Shown: positions 18,295 to 28,049, counted from the first letter of the stretch. The stretch: DNA of 64,000 nt from Paraburkholderia madseniana (GCF_009690905.1 NZ_VOSW01000032.1:1-64000), one strand, 5' to 3'. The notes: generated by a model from the letters alone, not told the origin. Made by a program: numbers and translations.

Positions 18295-18972
18295 ATGCTG
18301 ATCGCCCATCATCTGAACAACTCCCGCTCGCAACGCGTGTTGTGGCTGCTCGAAGAACTCGGCGTGCCGTACGAGATCAAGCGCTACGAGCGCGATCCGA
18401 AAACGATGCTGGCGACGCCCGAGTTGCGCGCGGTGCATCCGCTCGGCAAGTCGCCCGTCATTACGGACGACGGCCAGACCCTCGCCGAATCCGGCGCAAT
18501 CATCGAGTATCTGGTCGACAAGTACGGTCAAGGCCGCTTCGCCCCCGCAGCGGGCACGCCCGAGCGGCTGCGCTACACCTACTGGATGCACTATGCGGAA
18601 GGCTCGGCGATGCCGCCGCTGCTGCTGAAGCTGATCGCCCTGCGCATCGCCAGCGCGCCGATGCCGTTCTTCGCGACGCCGATCGCCCGCAAGATCGCGT
18701 GGACGCTGCAATCGAGCTTCATCGATCCGCAGTTGAAGCTGCACCTCGGCTACATCAATAAGGAATTGGGCGCGAGCGGCTGGTTCGTCGGCAATGATTT
18801 CACGGCGGCTGACGTTCAGATGAGCTTTCCGCTCGAAGCCGCCACCGCGCGCGGCGGCATGGAAGGGCAGATTCCCGCCGTCGTCGATTTCCTGAAACGC
18901 ATTCACGCACGGCCCGCCTATCAGCGAGCGCTGGAGCGCGGTGGCAAGTACGAACTACTGGGCGGCGATTGA
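18295..18972 (+). CDS. Glutathione S-transferase family protein
   Basis: 225 aa. The N-terminal thioredoxin-like domain (1-80) shows HHLNNSRSQRVLWLLEELG, with Ser at the glutathione-activating position, and the conserved HPLGKSPVITDDGQTLAESGAI segment with the cis-Pro and the Glu-Ser pair that bind glutathione. A helical C-terminal domain follows (GWFVGNDFTAADVQMSFPL). Cytosolic detoxification or thiol chemistry is expected; the substrate is unknown. It is a single gene between hairpins. Confidence 0.85.
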   Translation: MLIAHHLNNSRSQRVLWLLEELGVPYEIKRYERDPKTMLATPELRAVHPLGKSPVITDDGQTLAESGAIIEYLVDKYGQGRFAPAAGTPERLRYTYWMHYAEGSAMPPLLLKLIALRIASAPMPFFATPIARKIAWTLQSSFIDPQLKLHLGYINKELGASGWFVGNDFTAADVQMSFPLEAATARGGMEGQIPAVVDFLKRIHARPAYQRALERGGKYELLGGD

Positions 18973-18989
18973 CGGCCAACGCCGCCCAG
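18958..18989 (+). terminator. Hairpin overlapping the GST stop codon
   Basis: CTGGGCGGCG (18958-18967) and CGCCGCCCAG (18980-18989) form a perfect 10-bp stem with a 12-nt loop containing the stop codon. No T-run is present. It is probably a 3'-end or termination structure. Confidence 0.45.
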
Positions 18990-19181
18990 GAATTCGTAGT
19001 TGTGGCTTAAAACTCGCGGGTGCTAGACTAAAAATCCCCATTGCCATCAACGGGTTGCCGACCGGGTTTCGACTTCGCGCCGAGCGGCGGAACGTCCGGC
19101 ATTCGATTGCATCCGCTGGTGCCCGCTTGAGCCTGCTTGAGCCCGCTTCCGCTCGATAGACCACGGCAAAGGAGCCCCTGC

Positions 19182-20684
19182 ATGACCCATTCCATCCACG
19201 GCAACAAACGCTGGTTGGCGCTGATCGTTCTGTGCCTCGGCGTGCTCATGATCGTGCTCGATACGACGATCGTGAACGTTGCCTTGCCGTCGATCGCCGC
19301 GGACCTCGGCTTTACCGAAACCTCGCTGGTGTGGGTGGTCAATGCGTACATGCTCACCTTCGGCGGCTGCCTGCTGCTTGGCGGACGGCTGGGCGATCTC
19401 TACGGTCATCGCAAGCTGTTCCTCGGCGGCATCACGCTGTTCACGCTGGCGTCGCTCGCGTGCGGCCTGGCGGATTCGCAAATTCTGCTGGTGTGCGCGC
19501 GTGCCGTGCAGGGTTTGGGCGGCGCAGTCGTCTCCGCTGTTTCGCTGTCGCTAATCATGAATCTGTTCACCGAAGCGGGCGAACGCGCGAAAGCGATGGG
19601 CATATACGGTTTCGTCTGCGCGGGCGGCGGCAGCATCGGCGTGTTGCTCGGCGGTCTGCTGACCAACCTGCTGAGCTGGCACTGGATCTTTCTCGTCAAC
19701 TTGCCGATTGGCATCGCCGTCTACGCGCTGTGCGTCGCGCTCCTGCCATCGGCGCGCGGCCATGCTCATGGCGAGCGGCTCGACGTGGCCGGCGCGGTGA
19801 CAGTCACCGCTTCGCTGATGCTGGCCGTGTACGCCGTCGTGAATGGCAATGAAGCGGGCTGGACCTCGGCGCAGACGCTCGGACTGCTGTTCGCCGCGCT
19901 CGCGCTGCTGGCCGTATTTCTCGTGATCGAAGCGCGCGTGCAGCATCCGTTGATGCCACTCGGTCTGTTCCGCCTGCGCAATGTCGCAACCGCCAATGTG
20001 GTCGGTGTGCTGTGGGCGGCGGCAATGTTCGCGTGGTTCTTCATCTCCGCGTTGTATCTGCAACGCGTGCTCGGCTACCGGCCTTTGCAGGTCGGGCTCG
20101 CGTTTTTGCCGGCCAATCTGATCATGGCGTTCTTTTCGTTGGGCCTGTCGGCGCGCGTGGTGATGCGCTTCGGCCTGCGCCTTCCACTTGCCGTCGGGCT
20201 GCTGGTCGCGGCGATTGGCCTCGCGCTGTTTGCACGCGCGCCTGTCAATGGCAGCTTCGTGCTCGACGTGTTGCCCGGCATGATCCTGCTCGGCTTCGGC
20301 GCGGGCATTGCATTCAATCCCTTGCTGCTGGCCGCCATGAGCGACGTCGATCCGAGCGACTCGGGTCTCGCGTCCGGGATCGTCAATACGTCGTTCATGA
20401 TGGGTGGCGCACTCGGCCTCGCCGTGCTCGCTAGCCTCGCTGCCGCGCGTAGCGACGCGATGCAGGCTTCTGAAAACGCGGTGACGGCGCTCAACAGCGG
20501 CTACCACGTGGCGTTCCTGTTCGGTGCGATCTTCGCGGCAGCGGCGGGTGTATTGGGTGGTTTGCTGCTGCGCCCGGGGCAACCTGGTAGCGCAAACGCA
20601 CATGCAGATGCACACGGCGACGGCGGGTCCACTGCGGCGCAGTCGCGTGGCGCCGGTAACGCGGCAGCGACCGAAAACTACTGA
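19182..20684 (+). CDS. MFS transporter of the DHA2 family (14 TMS, EmrB/QacA type)
   Basis: 500-aa inner-membrane proton-coupled exporter. The N-terminal LDTTIVNVALPSIAADLG motif, GGRLGDLYGHRKLF (motif A), RAVQGLGGAVVSA (motif B) and GGSIGVLLGGLLTNLLSWHWIF (motif C, antiporter signature, quoted here in part) identify the DHA2 drug efflux group. About 14 hydrophobic segments are present, and the C-terminal tail is His/Ala/Gly-rich. The ATG at 19182 follows AAAGGAG. No membrane fusion protein is adjacent. The AraC/GyrI-type regulator downstream may respond to a substrate. Confidence 0.88.
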   Translation: MTHSIHGNKRWLALIVLCLGVLMIVLDTTIVNVALPSIAADLGFTETSLVWVVNAYMLTFGGCLLLGGRLGDLYGHRKLFLGGITLFTLASLACGLADSQILLVCARAVQGLGGAVVSAVSLSLIMNLFTEAGERAKAMGIYGFVCAGGGSIGVLLGGLLTNLLSWHWIFLVNLPIGIAVYALCVALLPSARGHAHGERLDVAGAVTVTASLMLAVYAVVNGNEAGWTSAQTLGLLFAALALLAVFLVIEARVQHPLMPLGLFRLRNVATANVVGVLWAAAMFAWFFISALYLQRVLGYRPLQVGLAFLPANLIMAFFSLGLSARVVMRFGLRLPLAVGLLVAAIGLALFARAPVNGSFVLDVLPGMILLGFGAGIAFNPLLLAAMSDVDPSDSGLASGIVNTSFMMGGALGLAVLASLAAARSDAMQASENAVTALNSGYHVAFLFGAIFAAAAGVLGGLLLRPGQPGSANAHADAHGDGGSTAAQSRGAGNAAATENY

Positions 20685-20807
20685 CCTGCCCGACCTGAGA
20701 CAGGGTCGATCGCGGTCAATCAGACGCCCACCGAAAAACCGCAAGCGCGATCAAATGCGCCGCATCGCGCCTGGCTATGCTGGCTTCATGCTGACGTGAG
20801 AGCCGAA

Positions 20808-21641
20808 ATGAACCCCGTTGGAAAAGCGCTCTGGTTTATCGAAAGCCACTTTGCTCGCGAGTTGACGCTCGACGACATCGCCAACTGTGGATGCGTGTCG
20901 CGCTTTCACCTGGCGCGCGCTTTCGAAGCGGCCACAGGGCTTTCGGTCATGCGCTATGTTCGCGCGCGCCGCTTGAGCGAAGCGGCACGGCGTCTCGCCG
21001 ACGGTGCACCCGATATTCTGACGGTCGCCATCGACGCCGGTTACGGTTCTCACGAAGCATTCACGCGTGCGTTTCGCGAGCAATTCGGACTGACGCCCGA
21101 AGCGCTGCGCGCGCGTGGTCATCTCGACAACATTGCTATCGTGGAGCCGATCAAAATGGACGAAACCCTTCTCACGCATCTCGAACCGCCGCGTTTCGAA
21201 GACGGCAAACCGTTTCTCGTCGCGGGCCTGAGCGAGCGCTATACAAGCGAAACCTGCGCCGCGATTCCTTCGCAGTGGCAGCGCTTTGGCGAATACTTCG
21301 GCAGAGTGCCGGGCCAGGTCGGCAACGTGGCGTATGGCGTCTGCTACAACGCCGACGACGCCGGCAACGTCGACTATCTATGCGGCGTCGAAGTCAGCGA
21401 CTTTTCGGCATTGCCTGCCGAACTGAGCCGCTTGCGCATTTCCCCGCAGCGCTACGCTGTGTTCAACCACCGCGAGCATATCTCGACCATACGGCGCACC
21501 TGGAACACGATCTGGAATCAGTGGCTGCCGGCATCGGGACATATTCCCGCCGATGCGCCCAACTTCGAGCGCTATGACGAGAAGTTCGATCCGGTCAGCG
21601 GCATGGGTGGGCTCGAAATCTGGCTACCGTTGAAGGCTTGA
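20808..21641 (+). CDS. AraC family regulator with C-terminal GyrI-like effector domain
   Basis: 277 aa. Residues 1-105 hold two helix-turn-helix motifs (LTLDDIANCGCVSRFHLARAF and ILTVAIDAGYGSHEAFTRAF, the second being the classic AraC signature region, RxFRxxxGxTP). Residues 115-277 are a GyrI/SbmC-like ligand-binding domain, as in Rob- and BmrR-type regulators. GTG at 20796 in the same frame is an alternative start. It lies 123 bp after the MFS gene and could activate it in response to toxic small molecules; that link is positional only. Confidence 0.85.
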   Translation: MNPVGKALWFIESHFARELTLDDIANCGCVSRFHLARAFEAATGLSVMRYVRARRLSEAARRLADGAPDILTVAIDAGYGSHEAFTRAFREQFGLTPEALRARGHLDNIAIVEPIKMDETLLTHLEPPRFEDGKPFLVAGLSERYTSETCAAIPSQWQRFGEYFGRVPGQVGNVAYGVCYNADDAGNVDYLCGVEVSDFSALPAELSRLRISPQRYAVFNHREHISTIRRTWNTIWNQWLPASGHIPADAPNFERYDEKFDPVSGMGGLEIWLPLKA

Positions 21642-21651
21642 TTCGAGGGTT

Positions 21652-21680
21652 GAGCGGCTCGCTCGAGAAACTAGCCGCTC
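21652..21680. terminator. Hairpin between convergent araC-type gene and msrA
   Basis: GAGCGGCT (21652-21659) and AGCCGCTC (21673-21680) form an 8-bp stem with a 13-nt loop in the 29-bp gap and msrA end between converging genes. It is a plausible bidirectional terminator. Confidence 0.4.
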
Positions 21681-22411
21681 ACTTTGAGCAGCACCGGATC
21701 GTTGCGATACAGATCGGGAAACATGCGCTTCAGTCCACTCACCTTCGGCAGATCGTTAATCACGATGTACGGGTAGTCAGGATGGAGCGCGAGGAAATTC
21801 TGGTGATAGCTTTCTGCCGGATAGAAACCCTTGAAATCTTCCACGCGCGTGACGATTGGCCCTGAAAATACGTGCGCCTTGTCGAGCTGCGCAATATACG
21901 ATTGCGCGACGCTACGCTGCTCAGGATTGGCCGGAAAGATCGCCGAGCGGTATTGCGTGCCGTGGTCGGGGCCCTGGTAGTTCAGCTCGGTGGGGTCGTG
22001 TGCAACCGAGAAGAAAATCTGCAGCAAACGTCCGTACGTTATCTGCGTCGGGTCATAGGTGACCTGCACCGACTCAGCGTGCCCCGTATCGCCCTCGCTA
22101 ACGGTTTCATATTGCGCAGTCCCAGCCGCGCCGCCTGTGTATCCAGAGGCGACCTGCTTCACGCCGCGCACGTGTTCGAACACCCCTTGAACGCCCCAGA
22201 AGCAGCCGCCCGCGAACACAGCGGTTTCGCTATGCACCGTGCCGACGCTCTCGTCGTGGGCAGGCGGTGGAATCTTCGTCATTGCTTCGGCTGAGTTCGC
22301 GATGCGCTGCGCGGCGAAGACGCCTGCCGCAATGGCGACGCAACCCGCGAGCCGGAAAAACGATGAACGCCTGCGCTGGGAAACCTTGCTGCTAGTAGAG
22401 GTTGTTTGCAT
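21671..22411 (-). CDS. msrA: Exported peptide-methionine (S)-S-oxide reductase MsrA
   Basis: 246 aa enzyme that repairs oxidised methionine. Residues 14-45 form an arginine-preceded hydrophobic signal or anchor (RRRSSFFRLAG then an Ala-rich core), so the catalytic domain should face the periplasm. The catalytic motif GGCFWGVQG and downstream GYTGG, GHAESVQV and YHQNF segments are typical MsrA. No other cysteine occurs in the catalytic domain, so there is no resolving cysteine. The ATG at 22411 is preferred over an in-frame GTG at 22444. dipZ ends 49 bp upstream on the same strand and could provide the reductant. Confidence 0.9.
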   Translation of the reverse strand: MQTTSTSSKVSQRRRSSFFRLAGCVAIAAGVFAAQRIANSAEAMTKIPPPAHDESVGTVHSETAVFAGGCFWGVQGVFEHVRGVKQVASGYTGGAAGTAQYETVSEGDTGHAESVQVTYDPTQITYGRLLQIFFSVAHDPTELNYQGPDHGTQYRSAIFPANPEQRSVAQSYIAQLDKAHVFSGPIVTRVEDFKGFYPAESYHQNFLALHPDYPYIVINDLPKVSGLKRMFPDLYRNDPVLLKVSG

Positions 22412-22459
22412 GATTTTCAGTCTTTCAAGGAGTGGTTGAGTCACGCCGTCAGGCTCAGC

Positions 22460-24322
22460 TTAGCCAAACGTAAAGGCAAACGCTTGCACGCCTGGATCCA
22501 GAAACTCGATCGAGAACGTGTGATCCGCAACATCGCCGGTCTGCCGCACGAGTTGGTAAAGACGCTGCTCGGTGACGGTGCCGGCACCGTCGGCGGCGAC
22601 GTCTGTTCCGTGCGCAGCGCCCGGTGCGGCGCCATCCACGCTTACGCGGAAGCGAACTGGCTTGCCGTCCTTGCCCGGACCGAGCACCAGATGCAGATCA
22701 CGCGCATGGAAGCGATAGACGATGCGTCCGGAGCTCGCCGCGAGCGTCGCGTGTTCGGCGCCCACATTCCACGCGCCGGCCAGCCCCCAATCGTTGACGG
22801 CGGGCTGCGACGGCGCCGTATAGCTGTGAACCTTGTCCTCCGCTGCGCCACCGGGCGACGTGAAATTCTCGGCACGCTCGTATCCGATATAGGTTTCCGG
22901 CGACTGCATGTCGGCGCTGTCGGCCGCTGCCTGCACGCCTTGCGCGCTCGTGCTGGTAATGCCGAGTGCGACCTTCGACGCGTTCGCATGCCCTGACTCG
23001 GTCAGCAATTCCTGAATCACCTTTTCCGATTCCGCATAGTCGCCTTCGCCGAAATGGTGATAGCGAATCTGACCTTTGCCATCGACGAAATAATGGGCCG
23101 GCCAGTACTGATTGTTCAGTGCGCGCCAGATCGCGTAGTTGTTGTCGATCGCGACGGGATAGTCCACGCCGAGATCGTGGACAGCCTTCTTCACATTGTC
23201 GATATTGCGTTCGAACGCGAATTCCGGTGCATGCACGCCGATGACGACGAGCCCCTGGTCCTTGTACTTCTGCGCCCACGCTTTCACGTACGGCAGCGAA
23301 CGCAGGCAGTTGATGCACGAGTACGTCCAGAAATCGACCAACACGACTTTGCCGCGCAGGTCCTGAACCGTCAGCGGCGGTGAATTCAGCCACTGGACGG
23401 CGCCATTCAAGGTCGGCAGCACGCCTTCGACGGGCAACGCCACCGCGCCGCCTGACGCGCCTTGCGAAGCACGCATCATCGCGCCGGCGTCGCTTGCATC
23501 GGCAGCAGGGTTGGCCGTCATCACGGCATCGCTGCCCGATGCATTGGCCGGCGCATTGGTCTTGTTACCCGCCGCCACCGGATTGGTCGGCGTCGCGCCG
23601 GGCGACAGCTTGTCGACCAGTTTCTGTTCAAGGCCACCGGTCGCGATGGTCGATACACGCGCCAGCACGCCGGTGTCGAGCCCGAATGCAATCGCCACCA
23701 CGCCGCCTAGCATCGCCGCGCCAATCCCGCGGCGGATCCATTCGCCCGCGCCCAGCGAGCGCTTCATCGCCGTGAACACCCGGCCGCCGATCAGCAGCGC
23801 CACCGCGAGCGACGTCGCCGCACCGGCCGCATAGGCAACCAGCAACAGCGTGGTGCCGACGCTCGCGCCCCGCAATGCCGCGCCGGTCAGCACAAGGCCG
23901 AGAATCGGACCGGCGCACGGCGCCCACAGCAGGCCAGTCGCGATGCCCAGCAGAAAGGACGATCCCGCGCGAACCTGCTGACCGTCGCCCTGCGCGAAAT
24001 TCGACAGGCGATTGCCGGCGCTCACCAGCGGGCGCATCAGATGGTCCGCGAAACGCGGCAACAGCAGCGTCAGTCCGAAGACGGCGAGCAAGACGATGGC
24101 AAGCCAGCGGCCATACTGGTTAGCCTGCGTGACCCAGCCGCCACCCACGGCGGCGAGGGTCGCGACGATGGCGAAGGTCAGCGCCATGCCGGCCAGCAAT
24201 GGCAGCCCGCTGCGCACGAAAGGCTGATCGGCGCGCGCGAAGACAAAGGGCAGCACCGGCAGAATGCACGGACTGAGAATCGTCAGAGCGCCGCCAAGAT
24301 AGGCAAGAGCGATGAGTAGCAT
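22460..24322 (-). CDS. dipZ: DipZ-like thiol-disulfide electron conduit (CcdA/DsbD membrane part + TlpA-like domain)
   Basis: 620 aa. The N-terminal CcdA-like membrane domain has the two cysteine segments SPCILPVLPFVFA and LWAPCAGPILG that pass electrons across the inner membrane. A Pro/Ala/Asn-rich linker (about 260-330) leads to a periplasmic thioredoxin-like domain with the active site SCINC (in WTYSCINCLRSLP). A beta-rich C-terminal domain resembles the carbohydrate-binding-like module of mycobacterial DipZ. It would carry reducing power from cytoplasmic thioredoxin to periplasmic clients such as the neighbouring MsrA. The ATG at 24322 gives a proper first membrane helix; the open frame before it is not domain-like. 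Confidence 0.88.
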   Translation of the reverse strand: MLLIALAYLGGALTILSPCILPVLPFVFARADQPFVRSGLPLLAGMALTFAIVATLAAVGGGWVTQANQYGRWLAIVLLAVFGLTLLLPRFADHLMRPLVSAGNRLSNFAQGDGQQVRAGSSFLLGIATGLLWAPCAGPILGLVLTGAALRGASVGTTLLLVAYAAGAATSLAVALLIGGRVFTAMKRSLGAGEWIRRGIGAAMLGGVVAIAFGLDTGVLARVSTIATGGLEQKLVDKLSPGATPTNPVAAGNKTNAPANASGSDAVMTANPAADASDAGAMMRASQGASGGAVALPVEGVLPTLNGAVQWLNSPPLTVQDLRGKVVLVDFWTYSCINCLRSLPYVKAWAQKYKDQGLVVIGVHAPEFAFERNIDNVKKAVHDLGVDYPVAIDNNYAIWRALNNQYWPAHYFVDGKGQIRYHHFGEGDYAESEKVIQELLTESGHANASKVALGITSTSAQGVQAAADSADMQSPETYIGYERAENFTSPGGAAEDKVHSYTAPSQPAVNDWGLAGAWNVGAEHATLAASSGRIVYRFHARDLHLVLGPGKDGKPVRFRVSVDGAAPGAAHGTDVAADGAGTVTEQRLYQLVRQTGDVADHTFSIEFLDPGVQAFAFTFG

Positions 24323-24587
24323 GTCGGTTCCGGGCGTTGTTGTAAGTCGGTTAGGATGGTTACGCCGCTTGGGTACGCTGTTAATCAACGGAAAGCGCAG
24401 CGGAGAGCGAGCGGAAAGTGCCCACATCCTAGGGCGCGGGGGGTGTCAAAGTCCTCACGAAAAGTTAAATTAAATGTGATAACTCGCCGCCCGGAAATTT
24501 TGCACAATGGCGCAACGGCCCGTTTTTGCGGGCGCCCTGTCTTTCCACCGCTTTGAACCACGCCCTTACCCGCGGCTAAAGCCCTCC

Positions 24588-25343
24588 ATGGACCCACTGA
24601 AGCGCATCCTGATCGTTGAAGACGACGTCGACATCGCCAACGTGCTGAGCCTTCATCTGCGCGACGAGCGTTACGAAGTCGTGCACAGCGCCGACGGCAG
24701 CGAAGGGCTGCGTCTGCTGGAGCAAGGCGGCTGGGACGCGCTGATCCTCGACCTGATGCTGCCCGGCGTCGACGGCCTGGAAATCTGCCGGCGCGCCCGC
24801 GCGATGACGCGCTATACGCCGATCATCATCACCAGCGCGCGGTCGAGCGAAGTGCACCGAATCCTCGGCCTCGAACTCGGCGCCGACGACTACCTGGCCA
24901 AGCCGTTCTCGGTGCTCGAACTGGTTGCGCGCGTCAAAGCCTTGCTGCGGCGCGTCGAAGCCATGGCGAAAGACTCGCGCATCGACGCGGGCAGTCTGCA
25001 ACTCGCCGGACTCACGATCGATCCGCTAACGCGCGAGGCGACAGTCGACGGCAAGCCTATCGAACTAACGCCGCGTGAATTCGACCTGCTGTATTTCTTC
25101 GCGCAGCATCCCGGCAAAGTGTTCTCGCGGATGGACCTGCTCAATGCCGTGTGGGGCTATCAGCACGAGGGTTACGAACACACCGTCAACACCCACATCA
25201 ACCGCCTGCGCGCGAAGATCGAGACCGACCCCGCCCAGCCCGAGCGCATCCTGACCGTCTGGGGGCGCGGCTACAAGCTGGCCATGCCCGGCAATCCAGG
25301 CGACGGGCCCACGCCCGCCGGCGCACCTCAGGACGCGCCGTGA
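24588..25343 (+). CDS. OmpR/PhoB-type response regulator
   Basis: 251 aa. Receiver domain 1-120 with acidic pair EDD (VEDDVDIANVL), phosphoacceptor Asp in LILDLMLPGVDG, switch Thr/Ser in ITSARS and Lys in YLAKPFS. Winged-helix DNA-binding domain 135-235 (LTPREFDLLYFFAQHPGKVF; YEHTVNTHINRLRAKIE). It is divergent from dipZ-msrA, with 265 bp between starts. Its stop overlaps the GTG of the kinase gene. It probably controls the envelope redox genes around it, which is inference from layout. Confidence 0.92.
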   Translation: MDPLKRILIVEDDVDIANVLSLHLRDERYEVVHSADGSEGLRLLEQGGWDALILDLMLPGVDGLEICRRARAMTRYTPIIITSARSSEVHRILGLELGADDYLAKPFSVLELVARVKALLRRVEAMAKDSRIDAGSLQLAGLTIDPLTREATVDGKPIELTPREFDLLYFFAQHPGKVFSRMDLLNAVWGYQHEGYEHTVNTHINRLRAKIETDPAQPERILTVWGRGYKLAMPGNPGDGPTPAGAPQDAP

Positions 25344-26833
25344 ACCTGACACTGACCCAGCGGCTCTCGCTCGTCTTCTCCGCACTACTGCTGGCGTGCT
25401 GCGGCGCATCGGCGTGGCTGCAGATCCGCTCGAGCGACCTGCACGAAAAGGAAGTCGTGCAGCGCCTGTCGAAGGATCTCGCCAACCATATCGCGCATCG
25501 CACTACGCTGATGGACGCGAACGGCCTGCGGCCCGACGCGGTGCGCCAACTGTTCGGCCAGTTGATGATGGTGAATCCGAGCGTCGAGGTGTACCTGCTC
25601 GACAACCAGGGGCGCATCGAGGGCGACGACGCCCCCGCGGGCCACGTCAAGCGCGCTCAGGTGGATCTCGCGCCCGTCCGGCAATTTATCGCCGGGGAGG
25701 CGTTGCCGATCCTCGGCGACGACCCGCGCAGCGTCGACGGGAGAAAAGTGTTTAGCGCCGCGCCGCTGCAATTGAACGGGCAGCCGCCGTCCGGCTATAT
25801 CTACGTGGTCCTGCTCGGCGAGGAACACGACGCGCTCGCCGCACGCGTGGCCGCCAGCTCGGTGCTGCGTACCACGCTCTGGTCGATGGCGCTGGTCGCG
25901 CTGCTGGGATTGCTTGCGGGTTTGACGGCATTCGGCCTGATCACGCGGCCGCTACGCCGCCTCACCGACGCCATGCGCCGTTTCGATGCCGACGGCGAGC
26001 CGGACACCCAGCCCGCAGTGCCACGCTCGTCGCCAGCTGGAAGGCGCGACGAAATCGGCGTACTCGAAGCGACGTTCGCGCAGATGGCCAACCGCATCGG
26101 CGACCAGTGGCGCGCGCTGACGCGCCAGGATCAGCAGCGGCGCGAGCTGATCGCCAATATTTCTCACGACCTGCGCACGCCGCTGACCTCGCTGCACGGC
26201 TACCTCGAGACGCTGTCGCTCAAAGCCGAGACGCTCGGTGAAACGGAGCGCAAACGCTATCTGGCGATTGCGCTCGCACAGAGCGTCAAGGTCGGGCGGC
26301 TCGCGCAGGCACTATTCGAACTGGCCCGGCTCGAACACGGCAACGTGCAACCCGCACTCGAGCCGTTCTCGCTGGTCGATCTGGTCCAGGACGTCTTCCA
26401 GAAATTCGAGTTGCCGGCCGAGGCGCGGCAGATCCAGTTGCGCGCCGACTTCCCTCCTCGTCTGCCGGCGGTTTACGCCGACCTGGGGATGATCGAGCGC
26501 GTGCTGACGAACCTGCTCGACAACGCGATTCGCCACACGCCCGCCGGCGGGTCGATCGACGTCGATCTCGCGCACAAGGACGGCAAGGTATCGGTCACGG
26601 TCAGCGACACCGGTCCCGGCATTCCAGCGGAGCAGCGCGAAGGTCTGTTCGAACGTCCGTTCAGTTCAGGTGGCGCGCATCGCGGCGGCGGACTCGGTCT
26701 GCTGATCGTGCAGCGCATGCTGCAGTTGCATCACAGCCAGATACGCCTGCTCGAACGTGAGGGAACGGGCACGGCATTCTGTTTCGAGCTGCCGACCACC
26801 GAAAAGCCGGCTGTCGCCGGCATCCCACTCTGA
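25340..26833 (+). CDS. Sensor histidine kinase partnered with the upstream response regulator
   Basis: 497 aa. TM1 about 10-30, periplasmic sensor about 31-170, TM2 about 175-200, HAMP, then HisKA with the phospho-His in NISHDLRTPLTSLHGYLET. ATPase domain motifs: N box NLLDNAIRHTPAGG, G1 DTGPGIP, G2 GGGLGLLIVQ. The GTG start overlaps the regulator stop (GTGA), so they are translationally coupled. The periplasmic domain contains no cysteine pair that I can see, so direct disulfide sensing is not obvious. The stimulus is unknown. Confidence 0.9.
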   Translation: MNLTLTQRLSLVFSALLLACCGASAWLQIRSSDLHEKEVVQRLSKDLANHIAHRTTLMDANGLRPDAVRQLFGQLMMVNPSVEVYLLDNQGRIEGDDAPAGHVKRAQVDLAPVRQFIAGEALPILGDDPRSVDGRKVFSAAPLQLNGQPPSGYIYVVLLGEEHDALAARVAASSVLRTTLWSMALVALLGLLAGLTAFGLITRPLRRLTDAMRRFDADGEPDTQPAVPRSSPAGRRDEIGVLEATFAQMANRIGDQWRALTRQDQQRRELIANISHDLRTPLTSLHGYLETLSLKAETLGETERKRYLAIALAQSVKVGRLAQALFELARLEHGNVQPALEPFSLVDLVQDVFQKFELPAEARQIQLRADFPPRLPAVYADLGMIERVLTNLLDNAIRHTPAGGSIDVDLAHKDGKVSVTVSDTGPGIPAEQREGLFERPFSSGGAHRGGGLGLLIVQRMLQLHHSQIRLLEREGTGTAFCFELPTTEKPAVAGIPL

Positions 26834-27202
26834 CCGATCGTTTGCCGTTTGATCTGAATACGGCCCGAATCAACGTGCGAGTTCTCCTTCTTCGGCGTGC
26901 ACGTGAACTTCCCACCGCAACTGCGGATTCGCCCTACAACCTGCCTACAGGGACAGTCTTTTTTGTTCTACGCTATAGGTGCGACCCGCAGCGCGTCCCG
27001 ATGTCTGTCCCACATCCCGGCTATTCGAGAGCGTCTCTGTATCTGCTGCGCCCGCAGACGGTCCTCCGGCACGATACGGTGCAACCGGCCGAAGGGTAGT
27101 CTCTAGTCAGACCAATTGCCACTCAACACCCAGGCAGCCCGGGGGACGTCACGCCGGCCGCGGCACGGGTACCTTGGTGCACCCAACCTATGGAGACTGA
27201 TG
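26834..27202. other. Intergenic region upstream of the peroxiredoxin gene
   Basis: About 370 bp with no supported gene. A T-tract (TTTTTT near 26960) and a TATAGG hexamer at about 26973 hint at a promoter for the peroxiredoxin, but no convincing -35 or OxyR-type site was found by eye. Confidence 0.35.
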
Positions 27203-27859
27203 ATGTCGATTCGACTTGGAGAAAACGCTCCCGATTTCACTGCGGAAACCACCGAAGGAACGATCCGTTTTCACGAATGGATCGGAGACCATTGGGCGAT
27301 CCTGTTTTCGCATCCGAAGGATTTCACCCCGGTTTGCACCACGGAACTCGGCTACCTGGCGGGTCTCAAGCCAGAATTCGATAAGCGCAACACGAAAATT
27401 ATCGGGCTCAGCATCGATCCCGTCGGCGACCACAAGGAGTGGGTCAAGGATATCGCGGAGACGCAGGGCCACGCGGTCAATTACCCGCTGATCGGCGACC
27501 CGGACCTGACGGTCGCGAAGCTCTACGACATGATTCATCCCGAGGCGAGCGGCGCCGGCCCACGCACCGCGGTGGACAACGCGACCGTACGCTCGGTGTT
27601 TCTCATCGGGCCAGACAAGAAGGTCAAAGCCACGCTCGTCTATCCGATGAGTGCAGGCCGCAATTTCGACGAAGTGTTGCGGCTCCTCGATGCCCTGCAA
27701 CTCAACGCGAAACACACGGTGGCGACGCCGGTGAACTGGAAACCGGGCGAAGACGTGATCATTCCAACGTCCGTTTCCAACGATGCCGCGATGCAAAAAT
27801 ATCCGCAGGGTTTCAAAACCGTGAAGCCTTACCTGCGATACGTTGAGCAACCGAAGTAA
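27203..27859 (+). CDS. 1-Cys peroxiredoxin (Prx6/AhpC-TSA family)
   Basis: 218 aa thiol peroxidase reducing H2O2 and organic hydroperoxides. The peroxidatic Cys is in DFTPVCTTELG, and it is the only cysteine in the protein, so it belongs to the 1-Cys class and must be reduced by an external thiol. The C-terminal extension with TPVNWKPGEDVIIP is typical of Prx6-type proteins. Two tandem ATGs (27200, 27203) follow TGGAGACTG; spacing favours 27203. No signal peptide, so it is cytoplasmic. It precedes the persulfide dioxygenase fusion gene by 190 bp. Confidence 0.9.
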   Translation: MSIRLGENAPDFTAETTEGTIRFHEWIGDHWAILFSHPKDFTPVCTTELGYLAGLKPEFDKRNTKIIGLSIDPVGDHKEWVKDIAETQGHAVNYPLIGDPDLTVAKLYDMIHPEASGAGPRTAVDNATVRSVFLIGPDKKVKATLVYPMSAGRNFDEVLRLLDALQLNAKHTVATPVNWKPGEDVIIPTSVSNDAAMQKYPQGFKTVKPYLRYVEQPK

Positions 27860-28049
27860 AGCGCTCATTGATTGGAGCGACGGGCGCCGGATAATGTGAA
27901 GTCCGGCGGCCAATGCGAGTCCGGGTGCATCCACGTACCCGGCCCGCTGAACGGGGTGCGCCCAATTCGACTGCCTGCAGGACGGTTTGGCGACGTTCCA
28001 TGGGCCGCGATCCTTAACCGCTCGCAAAAGCGGGCCGCGGAGTGAAATC

